Assembly: GCA_963794995.1 (NCBI GenBank)
Contig: CAWCFV010000002.1
Coordinates: 3,348,001 to 3,412,000, forward strand
Reading direction: 5' to 3'
DNA: 64,000 nt
Source: CAWCFV01 sp963794995
Lineage (GTDB): Bacteria > Actinomycetota > Actinomycetes > JACCUZ01
The notes under the pieces were generated by a model, which saw nothing but the letters and a program-made list of their open reading frames with translations, was not told the DNA's origin and did no database searches. The position numbers and the translations under genes are program-made. Below are positions 16,154 through 23,373 of this stretch, one piece after another. Numbering within the stretch: position 1 is the stretch's first letter; each line of letters starts with the position of its first letter.

Positions 16154-16525
16154 GATCACGAACCAGACGTACTTCCCGTCGTCCTCCTGGTCCACGCCCC
16201 AGTCGTCCGACACGGCCGCGACCAGGGCCAGGCCGCGCCCGCTCTCGTCCCCCCGGTCCGCCACCCGCGGCTCCGGCGACTCGCGCGACCCGTCGCGGAC
16301 CTTGACCTGCAGCCGCTCGCCGTCGCAGTCGACGGCGACCACCAGCGGCGGGCCGCCGTGCAGGACCGAGTTCGTGACCAGCTCGCTGGTGAGCAGGAGC
16401 GCGTCGTCGACCAGCTCGCTGTGGTGCACCGAGCAGGTGGCCGACTTGAGGAACTCACGGGCCATCCCCGGGGACAGGTGCGAGACCGGGAGCTCGCACT
16501 CCGCGCGCGGCGTGGCCTGGCACAT
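16148..16525 (-). CDS. Anti-sigma-type serine kinase ATPase (RsbW-like HATPase_c)
   Basis: A 125-residue single-domain GHKL ATPase. LTSELVTNSVLHGGPP carries the N-box with the Mg-binding Asn, and ESGRGLALVAAVSDDWG the G-box; ADRGDESGRG forms the ATP lid. Relatives such as RsbW/SpoIIAB bind and sequester an alternative sigma factor or phosphorylate its antagonist. The N-terminal segment has two Cys (MCQATPRAEC) and a third at SATCSVHH, which some relatives use for redox sensing. No sigma factor or anti-anti-sigma gene is adjacent. The ATG at 16525 is the start of the recognisable protein. The 107-bp gap to malate synthase probably holds its promoter. Confidence 0.85.
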   Translation of the reverse strand: MCQATPRAECELPVSHLSPGMAREFLKSATCSVHHSELVDDALLLTSELVTNSVLHGGPPLVVAVDCDGERLQVKVRDGSRESPEPRVADRGDESGRGLALVAAVSDDWGVDQEDDGKYVWFVIR

Positions 16526-16632
16526 GACGGTCCTCCGGAAGGGCTCGGTCCTCGGTGACGAGGCGCGACGACACGGTGCGTGTCTGCCCTCAACCGGGCC
16601 GCGCACACCTGTCGGGGTCGTGCGCCCTCCCG

Positions 16633-18219
16633 TCAGGGCATCCGTTCGTACGCCGGGATGGTGAGGAAGTCCTCGAAGTCGTCGGCGAGCGCCATCTCGG
16701 TGAACAGGGAGCGCGCGTCGTCCCAGCGGCCCGTGGCGAACCCGGCGCCCGCCGCGTCGCGGATCGCGGTCATCTCCTGCTCGACGAGCCGCTCGACGAG
16801 GTCGCGGGTGACGGTCTGGCCGTCGCCGAGCCGCACACCGTGGTGCAGCCACTGCCACACCTGCGAGCGGGAGATCTCTGCGGTGGCGGCGTCCTCCATC
16901 ATGTTGTCGATGCCGACCGCGCCGGAGCCGCGCAGCCATGCCTCGAGGTAGCGGATGCCGACGCTGATGTTGCTGCGCAGCCCGGCCTCGGTGACCCCGC
17001 CGGGCGTGGCCGCCACGTCGAGCAGCTCGGCCGCCGTGACGTGCACGTCGTCGCGGACGTTGTCGACCTGGTGCGGCCGGTCGCCGAGCACGGCGTCGAA
17101 CACCTCGGTGCACAGGCCGACCATCGCCGGATGTGCCACCCAGGAGCCGTCGAACCCGTCGCCCGCCTCCCGGGTCTTGTCGTCGCGGACCTTGTCGAAC
17201 GCGGCCGTGTTGACGGTCTCGTCCTTGCTCGGGATGAAGGCGGCCATGCCGCCGATCGCATGGGCGCCCCGCCGGTGGCAGGTGCGGACCAGCAGCTCGG
17301 TGTAGGCCCGCATGAACGGCACGGTCATGCTCACCGCGTTGCGCTCGGGCAGCAGGAAGTCGGCCCCCCGGGTGCGGAACTTCTTGATGACGGAGAACAT
17401 GTAGTCCCAGCGGCCGGCGTTCAGGCCGGCCGAGTGCTCGCGCAGCTCGTGGAGGATCTCCTCCATCTCGAAGGCCGCCGGGTAGGTCTCGATGAGGACG
17501 GTGGCCCGGACCGTCCCCTGCGGGATGCCGAGGGCCTCCTGCGCGTGGACGAAGACGTCGTTCCACAGCCGCGCCTCGAGATGGCTCTCCAGCTTCGGCA
17601 GGTAGAAGTACGGGCCGAGCCCGGCGGCGAGCTGGCGCCGGGCGCAGTGGAAGAAGTAGAGGCCGAAGTCGGTGAGCGAGCCGGAGGTGCGCTCGCCGTC
17701 GACGAGCAGGTGCTTCTCGGGCAGGTGCCACCCGCGCGGCCGGACCACGATCGTGGCGACCTCGTCGGCCAGGGCGTAGGTCTTGCCCTCCGGGGAGGTG
17801 AAGTCGATGGTCCGGTCCAGCGCGTCGCGCAGGTTGAGCTGTCCCTCGACCATGTTCTCCCACAGCGGGGTGTTGGCGTCCTCGAGGTCGGCCAGCCAGA
17901 CCCTCGCCCCCGAGTTCAGCGCGTTGATCGTCATCTTCCGGTCCGTCGGCCCGGTGATCTCGCAGCGCCGGTCGACCAGCCCGGGCGCGTGCGGCGCCAC
18001 CCGCCAGCCGTCGTCCTCGCGCACGGCCCGCGTCTCGTCGAGGAAGTCCAGCGTCCCGCCCGCGGCCAGCTCGGCGTACCGCCGGCCGCGCAGGGCGAGC
18101 AGCTCGCGCCGGCGGCCGTCGAACCTGCGATGCAGGTCGGCGAGGAAGGCCAGCGCCTCGCCGGTGAGCACCTCGTCGTAGCGCTCCCTCATCGGGCCGT
18201 CGATCCTGACGTCGCTCAT
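16633..18219 (-). CDS. aceB: Malate synthase A
   Basis: A 528-residue enzyme that condenses glyoxylate with acetyl-CoA to malate. The A-type (short) family signatures are visible: ITGPTDRKMTINALNSGA, WLADLEDANTPLWENM, VVRPRGWHLPEKH, KDETVNTAAFDKVRDDKTRE, DGFDGSWVAHPAM, and the C-terminal SQVWQWLHH. Catalytic Arg and Asp of the family lie in these blocks. ATG at 18219 overlaps the stop of the glycerate kinase gene by 4 bp, so the two are one operon. No isocitrate lyase is in the window; glyoxylate from purine breakdown (operon to the right) is a plausible feed. Confidence 0.93.
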   Translation of the reverse strand: MSDVRIDGPMRERYDEVLTGEALAFLADLHRRFDGRRRELLALRGRRYAELAAGGTLDFLDETRAVREDDGWRVAPHAPGLVDRRCEITGPTDRKMTINALNSGARVWLADLEDANTPLWENMVEGQLNLRDALDRTIDFTSPEGKTYALADEVATIVVRPRGWHLPEKHLLVDGERTSGSLTDFGLYFFHCARRQLAAGLGPYFYLPKLESHLEARLWNDVFVHAQEALGIPQGTVRATVLIETYPAAFEMEEILHELREHSAGLNAGRWDYMFSVIKKFRTRGADFLLPERNAVSMTVPFMRAYTELLVRTCHRRGAHAIGGMAAFIPSKDETVNTAAFDKVRDDKTREAGDGFDGSWVAHPAMVGLCTEVFDAVLGDRPHQVDNVRDDVHVTAAELLDVAATPGGVTEAGLRSNISVGIRYLEAWLRGSGAVGIDNMMEDAATAEISRSQVWQWLHHGVRLGDGQTVTRDLVERLVEQEMTAIRDAAGAGFATGRWDDARSLFTEMALADDFEDFLTIPAYERMP

Positions 18220-19442
18220 GTGAGGCTCCTCGTCGTCGTACCGGTCGGGTCCGTCGCGTCCGTCCCGTGCAGCAACGGTGCCAGGTCGACCAGCGCGTCG
18301 CTCGCGAGAACGGCGAGCAGCGACGCGGCGTCGCGGACGGCGACGGCCGGATCGGGCTCGAGGTCCAGCAGGGCGCGGACGCCGACGACCCCGAGGTCGC
18401 CGAGCGAGGACCGCGCGGCCGCGTCGAGGTCGACCCGCCCGGCCAGCACCAGCACCGGCACGCCGGCCGCCCTCGCCCGGCGCGAGACACCGTGCGGCGC
18501 CTTCCCGGACAGCGTCTGGTCGTCGAGCGACCCCTCGCCGGTCACCACGAGGTCGGCACCCTCCAGCGCCTCGTCGAAGCCGAGCAGGTCGAGGACCAGG
18601 TCGATGCCGGGGACCAGCCGCGCGCCGAGCAGCGCCACCGCGCCGCCACCGGCGCCGCCGGCGGCACCGGCACCCGCGAGCTCCGCGACGGCGACCCCGA
18701 CGTCGCTCCGCAGCACCTCGGCGAGCCGGGCCAGTGCCGCCTCGAGGAGCTCGACGTCGTCCGGGCCGGCACCCTTCTGCGGCGCGTACACCCGGGCGGC
18801 CCCGCGGCGACCGGTCAGCGGGTTGTCCACGTCGGTGGCCGCCAGCACCTCGACCCCGGCGAGCCGCGGGTCCAGGCCACGCAGGTCGACGGCCGCGAGG
18901 CCGCGCAGCGCCGCCCCGCCGGGAGGCAGCGGGCTGCCGTCCGGGGCGAGGAACCGGGCCCCCAGCGCGGCGGCCATCCCGCAGCCGCCGTCCGTGGTGG
19001 CGCTGCCCCCGAGGGCGAGCACCAGCCGGTCGACCCCTTCGTCGAGGGCCGCGGCGACCAGCTGGCCGGTGCCGTAGGTGGTGGCGCGGAGCGGGTCGGA
19101 CCGGCCGCCGGGGAGCAGGCCCAGCCCCGAGGCGCCCGCGAGCTCGACCACCGCGGTCCGGGTGGAGGCTCCGGCGGGGGACAGGGCCAGGGCGGTGCGC
19201 ACCGGCCGGCCGGTGGGCCCCGTGACGGTGCAGGGCCGCGACGTCCAGCCGGCCGCCACGAGGACGGCGACGGTGCCCTCTCCGCCGTCGGCCACCGGCC
19301 GCAGCCGGAGGTCCAGGTCCACCCCGGCGAGCGCCGCACCGGCGCGCAGCCCGGTCGCGACGGCCTCGGCCACCTCGCGGGCAGGCAGGCTGCCCTTGAA
19401 CGAGTCGGGGGCCACCACCACGGTCCTGCGCGGTCCGGGCAC
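18216..19442 (-). CDS. Glycerate 2-kinase (type I, GlxK/GarK)
   Basis: A 408-residue kinase that phosphorylates D-glycerate, giving 2-phosphoglycerate in this family. Landmarks: VVVAPDSFKGSLPAREVAEA at the start, LALGGSATTDGGCGMAAALGARF at about 140-165, ATDVDNPLTGRRGAARVYAPQKGA, and VVTGEGSLDDQTLSGKAPHGV near residue 310. GTG at 19442 starts the protein. It is the first gene of an operon with malate synthase. Glycerate is the product of the glyoxylate carboligase / tartronate semialdehyde route used after purine or glycolate breakdown; those enzymes are not in the window. Both genes together provide two exits for glyoxylate. Confidence 0.92.
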   Translation of the reverse strand: MPGPRRTVVVAPDSFKGSLPAREVAEAVATGLRAGAALAGVDLDLRLRPVADGGEGTVAVLVAAGWTSRPCTVTGPTGRPVRTALALSPAGASTRTAVVELAGASGLGLLPGGRSDPLRATTYGTGQLVAAALDEGVDRLVLALGGSATTDGGCGMAAALGARFLAPDGSPLPPGGAALRGLAAVDLRGLDPRLAGVEVLAATDVDNPLTGRRGAARVYAPQKGAGPDDVELLEAALARLAEVLRSDVGVAVAELAGAGAAGGAGGGAVALLGARLVPGIDLVLDLLGFDEALEGADLVVTGEGSLDDQTLSGKAPHGVSRRARAAGVPVLVLAGRVDLDAAARSSLGDLGVVGVRALLDLEPDPAVAVRDAASLLAVLASDALVDLAPLLHGTDATDPTGTTTRSLT

Positions 19443-19575
19443 CGGTGTCCCTCCGCCGCTGTGGACGCCGAGCGGTCCTGCCGGGAACCCTAGGCAGGGG
19501 TTGTCTCCGGGTCAAGGGTGTTTCGTCATGGTTTGTCTACTGCGCAAGGGGGCGTTCCGGGCGTACCGTGGCGGG

Positions 19576-20517
19576 GTGACCGCGACCCTCGAGACGGTGG
19601 ACTTCTCCCACGAAGCCTTCCTCTACGAGAACCTCGGGGAGTTCCTCGACCAGGCCTGCGGATTCGTCCGTGAGGGCATCGAACGCGACGAGGCCGTGCT
19701 GGTCGCGACCGGCGACGACCGGCTGGCGGCGATGCGCAACCTGTTCGCCGGCGAGCCGGGAGTGCAGCTGGTCGACATGGCGGAGGTCGGCGTCAACCCG
19801 GCACGGATCATCCCGCTGTGGCGGGACTTCCTCGACGAGAACGTGCAGGCCGGCCGCTCGGTACGCGGTCTCGGCGAGCCGATCTGGCCCGGGCGCACCG
19901 AGGCCGAGCTGGCCGAGTGCCACCAGCACGAGTCGCTGCTCAACGTCGCCTTCGGCGGTGGTCCCGCCTGGCGGCTGCTGTGCCCCTACGACGTCACGTC
20001 GCTGCCGTCGGAGGTCCTCGAAGAGGCCCGGGCCAACCACCCGGTGGTGCTCGAGTCCGGTCGCTACGCCAGCAGCGACGTCTACCACCCCGAGCGGGCC
20101 CGGCGGGCGCTGCGGCACCGCCCGTTGCCCCCCGTGCCGGCGGGGGTGCGCGAGCTCCCCTTCGGCCGCGGGGACCTGCCGGCGCTGCGCCGGCTCGTCC
20201 TCGACGGGTGCGCCGAGGCGGCGCTCGACGAGGTGCGCACCGACGACTTCGTCCTGTGCGCCGACGAGATGGCGGCCAACAGCCTCCTGCACGGCGGCGG
20301 CGGGGGAGTGGTCCGGCTGTGGCGCGAGGACTCGACCCTCGTGTGCGAGGTGACCGACAGCGGCGTCATCCACGATCCCCTCGCCGGGCGGTCCGCGCCG
20401 AACGCCGAGCGCACGACCGGCCGGGGACTGTGGCTGGCCAACCAGCTGTGCGACCTCGTGCAGCTGCGGTCCGGGCCGAACGGCACCGTCGTGCGCCTGC
20501 ACGTGCGCCTGCCCTAG
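19576..20517 (+). CDS. MEDS-domain sensor with RsbW-like ATPase domain
   Basis: A 313-residue cytoplasmic protein. Residues about 8-165 form a MEDS domain (HEAFLYENLGEFLDQACGFV, DEAVLVATGDDRLAAM, GEPIWPGRTEAELAECHQHE), a methanogen/methylotroph-type sensor related to DcmR. Residues about 190-313 form a HATPase_c domain with ADEMAANSLLHGGGGG (N-box) and TTGRGLWLANQLCD (G-box). The pairing is common in actinobacteria and is thought to couple a small-molecule signal to a sigma-factor switch. GTG at 19576 is chosen at the start of the conserved sequence; an ATG at 19528 is possible. It precedes the xanthine dehydrogenase operon by 140 bp, so a regulatory link is possible but unproven. Confidence 0.85.
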   Translation: MTATLETVDFSHEAFLYENLGEFLDQACGFVREGIERDEAVLVATGDDRLAAMRNLFAGEPGVQLVDMAEVGVNPARIIPLWRDFLDENVQAGRSVRGLGEPIWPGRTEAELAECHQHESLLNVAFGGGPAWRLLCPYDVTSLPSEVLEEARANHPVVLESGRYASSDVYHPERARRALRHRPLPPVPAGVRELPFGRGDLPALRRLVLDGCAEAALDEVRTDDFVLCADEMAANSLLHGGGGGVVRLWREDSTLVCEVTDSGVIHDPLAGRSAPNAERTTGRGLWLANQLCDLVQLRSGPNGTVVRLHVRLP

Positions 20518-20532
20518 CCGTCCGTAGGACGG
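20518..20532 (+). terminator. Short hairpin directly after the MEDS gene
   Basis: CCGTCC-GTA-GGACGG is a perfect 6-bp stem with a 3-nt loop starting one base after the TAG stop. It lacks a U-tract, so it is a weak terminator candidate. The rest of the gap to 20657 has no clear signal except TAGTGT (about 20621) as a possible -10 element and GAGAGGTGGGG before the next start. Confidence 0.35.
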
Positions 20533-20657
20533 CGACGCGCCACGACGGGGGCTCAGCCGGCGACCCTGACACGCCGGACGGGAGTCAGGCGAGAGGCTGT
20601 CCACCGGGCCCCGTCGCGCCCTAGTGTCGAGATCTTCCGAGGTCGCGAGAGGTGGGG

Positions 20658-21533
20658 ATGGACTTCCTGGCACCGGCCACCTGGCCCGAGGCGCTCGCCG
20701 CGCGCAGCGCGCACCCCGACGCGGTCGCGATCGCGGGCGGCACCGACGTCATGGTCGAGCTCAACTTCGACCGGCACCGGCCGCCGGCCCTGCTGGACCT
20801 GACGCGGGTGCCCGAGCTGGCCGAGTGGTCCCGCGGCGACGACGGCGGCGTCCGGCTCGGCGCCGGCGTGCCGTACAGCCGGGTGATGGCCGAGCTCGCA
20901 GACCTCGCGCCGGGTCTGGCGATGGCGGCCCGCACCGTCGGGTCGCCGCAGATCAGGGCCCGCGGCACGGTCGGCGGCAACCTCGGCTCGGCCTCGCCGG
21001 CCGGCGACTGCCACCCGGTGCTGCTCGCTGTCGACGCGGTGGTCGAGGCCGAGTCGGTGCGCGGGACCCGGCTCATCCCGGTCGCGGAGTTCTTCACGGG
21101 GGTGAAGCAGAACGCGCTGGAGGCCGACGAGCTGATCGCCGCCGTCCACCTGCCGCCCGGCGCCGGGTTGGAGCAGTTCGCGAAGATCGGCACCCGGAAC
21201 GCGATGGTCATCGCGGTGACGTCGTTCGGTCTCGCGCTGCACCCGGAGCGGCAGGCGGTCGGCGCCGCGCTCGGGTCGGCGGCCCCCACCCCGCGGCACG
21301 CACGCGGCGCCGAGGAGTTCCTCGCCGCGGCCCTGGCCGAGGACGGTCTGTGGGAGTCGCGGGGCGAGGTCCCGGCGAGCACCGCCGCGCGGTTCGGCGA
21401 CCTGGTCGCCGCCGACGCGGCGCCGATCGACGACGTGCGGGGCACGGCGGCCTACCGCCGGCACGCGCTGTCCGTGCTGGCCCGGCGCACGCTGGGCTGG
21501 GCATGGGCCGACTACCGGAGGGACGCGGCGTGA
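20658..21533 (+). CDS. Xanthine dehydrogenase, FAD-binding subunit
   Basis: A 291-residue medium subunit of the molybdenum hydroxylase that oxidises hypoxanthine and xanthine to urate. It passes electrons from the iron-sulfur centres to FAD and then NAD or another acceptor. FAD-binding motifs are visible: AIAGGTDVMVELNF at about 27-40 and TVGGNLGSASPAGDCHPVL at about 110-128, then a CO_dehydrogenase flavoprotein C-terminal domain with KIGTRNAMVIAVTS. ATG at 20658 follows AGAGGTGGGG; a GTG two codons earlier is possible. It is the first gene of the nine-gene purine operon; its stop overlaps the next start by 4 bp. Confidence 0.92.
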   Translation: MDFLAPATWPEALAARSAHPDAVAIAGGTDVMVELNFDRHRPPALLDLTRVPELAEWSRGDDGGVRLGAGVPYSRVMAELADLAPGLAMAARTVGSPQIRARGTVGGNLGSASPAGDCHPVLLAVDAVVEAESVRGTRLIPVAEFFTGVKQNALEADELIAAVHLPPGAGLEQFAKIGTRNAMVIAVTSFGLALHPERQAVGAALGSAAPTPRHARGAEEFLAAALAEDGLWESRGEVPASTAARFGDLVAADAAPIDDVRGTAAYRRHALSVLARRTLGWAWADYRRDAA

Positions 21534-21991
21534 GGATCGAGCTGACCGTCAACGGCGAGCGGCGGCAGGCCGACGACGTGTGGCCGGGCGAGAGCCTGCT
21601 CTACGTCCTGCGCGAGCGGCTCGGCCTGCCCGGCTCGAAGAACGCCTGCGAGCAGGGCGAGTGCGGGTCGTGCTCGGTGTACCTCGACGGCGACGTCGTG
21701 TGCGCGTGCCTCGTGGCCGCCGGCCAGGCGCAGGACCGCGAGGTCGTCACCGTCGAGGGGCTGGCCGACGGCGGCGTGCTCGACCCCGTGCAGCAGGCGT
21801 TCCTCGACGCGGGAGCGGTGCAGTGCGGGTTCTGCACGCCGGGCCTCGTGGTCGCCGTCCACGACCTGCTGGCCCGGGAGCCGAGCCCCGACGACGACAC
21901 GGTCCGCGAGGCCCTGGCCGGGAACCTGTGCCGCTGCACCGGCTACGAGTCGATCCTCGCGGCGGTGCGACTGGCGGCCGGTCGCGCATGA
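21530..21991 (+). CDS. Xanthine dehydrogenase, [2Fe-2S] subunit
   Basis: A 153-residue small subunit with two [2Fe-2S] clusters. The plant-ferredoxin-type cluster uses the Cys of NACEQGECGSCSVYLDG and the following VVCAC; the second, all-helical domain uses VQCGFCTPG and NLCRCTGYE. These relay electrons from the molybdenum site to FAD. The spacing and length are standard for stand-alone XdhC/CoxS-type subunits. GTG at 21530 overlaps the FAD subunit stop, and the stop overlaps the ATG of the deaminase gene (both 4 bp), so the chain is tightly coupled. Confidence 0.93.
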   Translation: MRIELTVNGERRQADDVWPGESLLYVLRERLGLPGSKNACEQGECGSCSVYLDGDVVCACLVAAGQAQDREVVTVEGLADGGVLDPVQQAFLDAGAVQCGFCTPGLVVAVHDLLAREPSPDDDTVREALAGNLCRCTGYESILAAVRLAAGRA

Positions 21992-23373
21992 CCGGTGGGC
22001 TGCTGCTCGACGGCGCGCTCGTCGTCACGGTCGACGGCGAGGCGGGTGCAGGCACCGAGCACGACAGCGGCCACGTCCTCGTCGAGGGCGACCGGATCGC
22101 GGCCGTCGGGGCCGGCCCGGCTCCCGACGGCGTGCGCCGCTCGGCTGCGCGAGTGGTCGACGGCAGCGGCTGCGTGCTCACGCCCGGCCTCGTCAACACC
22201 CACCAGCACCTCTACCAGTGGGCTACGCGCGGGCTCGCGGTCGACGCGACGCTGTTCGAGTGGCTCACCGAGCTCTACCCGGTGTGGGCCGGCATCGACG
22301 AGGAGGTCGTGCGGGCCGCGTCGTCGGCGGCGCTGGGCTGGCTGGCGCGCACCGGGTGCACGACCAGCACCGACCACCACTACGTCTTCCCCGCCGGGGG
22401 CGGCGACCTGCTGGCCGCGGAGGTCTCGGCGGCCGCTGCGGTCGGCCTGCGCTTCCACCCGACGCGCGGCTCGATGGACCTCGGGCGCAGCCAGGGCGGT
22501 CTGCCCCCGGACTCCGTGGTCGAGGACCTCGACGCCGTCCTCGGCGCCACCGAGGACGCGATCACCCGGTTCCACGACCCGTCGCCCGGAGCGATGGTGC
22601 GGGTCGCGGTCGCGCCGTGCTCACCGTTCTCGGTCACCGCGAAGCTGATGACCGAGGCCGCCGCGCTGGCCCGCCGGCACGGGGTGCGGCTGCACACCCA
22701 CCTCGCCGAGACCGACGACGAGGCCGACTTCTGCCGGGAGCGCTTCGGCGCGACGCCGACGGAGTACGTCGATTCGCTCGGCTGGCTCGGTCCCGACGTG
22801 TGGATGGCACACGCCGTGCACCTCGACGACGCCGCCGTGGCGCGCTTCGCGGCCACCGGAACCGGCGTCGCGCACTGCCCGTCGAGCAACGCCCGGCTCG
22901 GCGCGGGCATCGCGCGAACCCGTGACCTCGTCGACGCCGGGGTGCCCGTGGGGCTCGGCGTCGACGGTGCCGCTTCCAACGAGGCCGGCTCGCTGCTGGA
23001 GGAGCTGCGGCACGCCGCGCTGTTCGCCCGTGCGCGCGGCGGCCCGACCGCACTCGGCGTGCGGGAGGCGCTGCGGCTCGCCACGGCGGGCGGTGCCCGG
23101 GTGCTCGGCCGCGACGACGAGCTGGGCAGCCTCGAGGTGGGCAAGCTGGCCGACCTGGCCTTGTGGCGGGTCGACGGGCTGGCCCACGCCGGGATCGCCG
23201 ACCCGGTCGCGGCACTGGCCCTGGCCTCGCCGCCCCCGCTCGAGCTGCTGCTGGTCGGCGGACGGTCCGTGGTCGAGCAGGACCGGCTGGTCACGGTGGA
23301 CGAGGACGTGCTGGCCCGCGACGCCGCCGCGGCGTCGAGGACGCTGCGGGAGCGAGCAGGGGTGACGCGATGA
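21988..23373 (+). CDS. 8-oxoguanine deaminase-like amidohydrolase
   Basis: A 461-residue zinc amidohydrolase of the TrzN/AtzA/8-oxoguanine deaminase group. Motifs: LTPGLVNTHQHLYQW with the HxH metal ligands (about residue 70), FHPTRGSMDLGRSQGGLPP typical of 8-oxoguanine deaminases, RLHTHLAETDDEADFC, HAVHLDDAAV, and the metal Asp in LGVDGAASNEAG. The known activity turns 8-oxoguanine into urate; guanine or related aminopurines are alternatives. Its location between the small and large subunits of xanthine dehydrogenase supports a role in feeding purine bases into urate. Coupled by 4-bp overlaps on both sides. Confidence 0.85.
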   Translation: MTGGLLLDGALVVTVDGEAGAGTEHDSGHVLVEGDRIAAVGAGPAPDGVRRSAARVVDGSGCVLTPGLVNTHQHLYQWATRGLAVDATLFEWLTELYPVWAGIDEEVVRAASSAALGWLARTGCTTSTDHHYVFPAGGGDLLAAEVSAAAAVGLRFHPTRGSMDLGRSQGGLPPDSVVEDLDAVLGATEDAITRFHDPSPGAMVRVAVAPCSPFSVTAKLMTEAAALARRHGVRLHTHLAETDDEADFCRERFGATPTEYVDSLGWLGPDVWMAHAVHLDDAAVARFAATGTGVAHCPSSNARLGAGIARTRDLVDAGVPVGLGVDGAASNEAGSLLEELRHAALFARARGGPTALGVREALRLATAGGARVLGRDDELGSLEVGKLADLALWRVDGLAHAGIADPVAALALASPPPLELLLVGGRSVVEQDRLVTVDEDVLARDAAAASRTLRERAGVTR

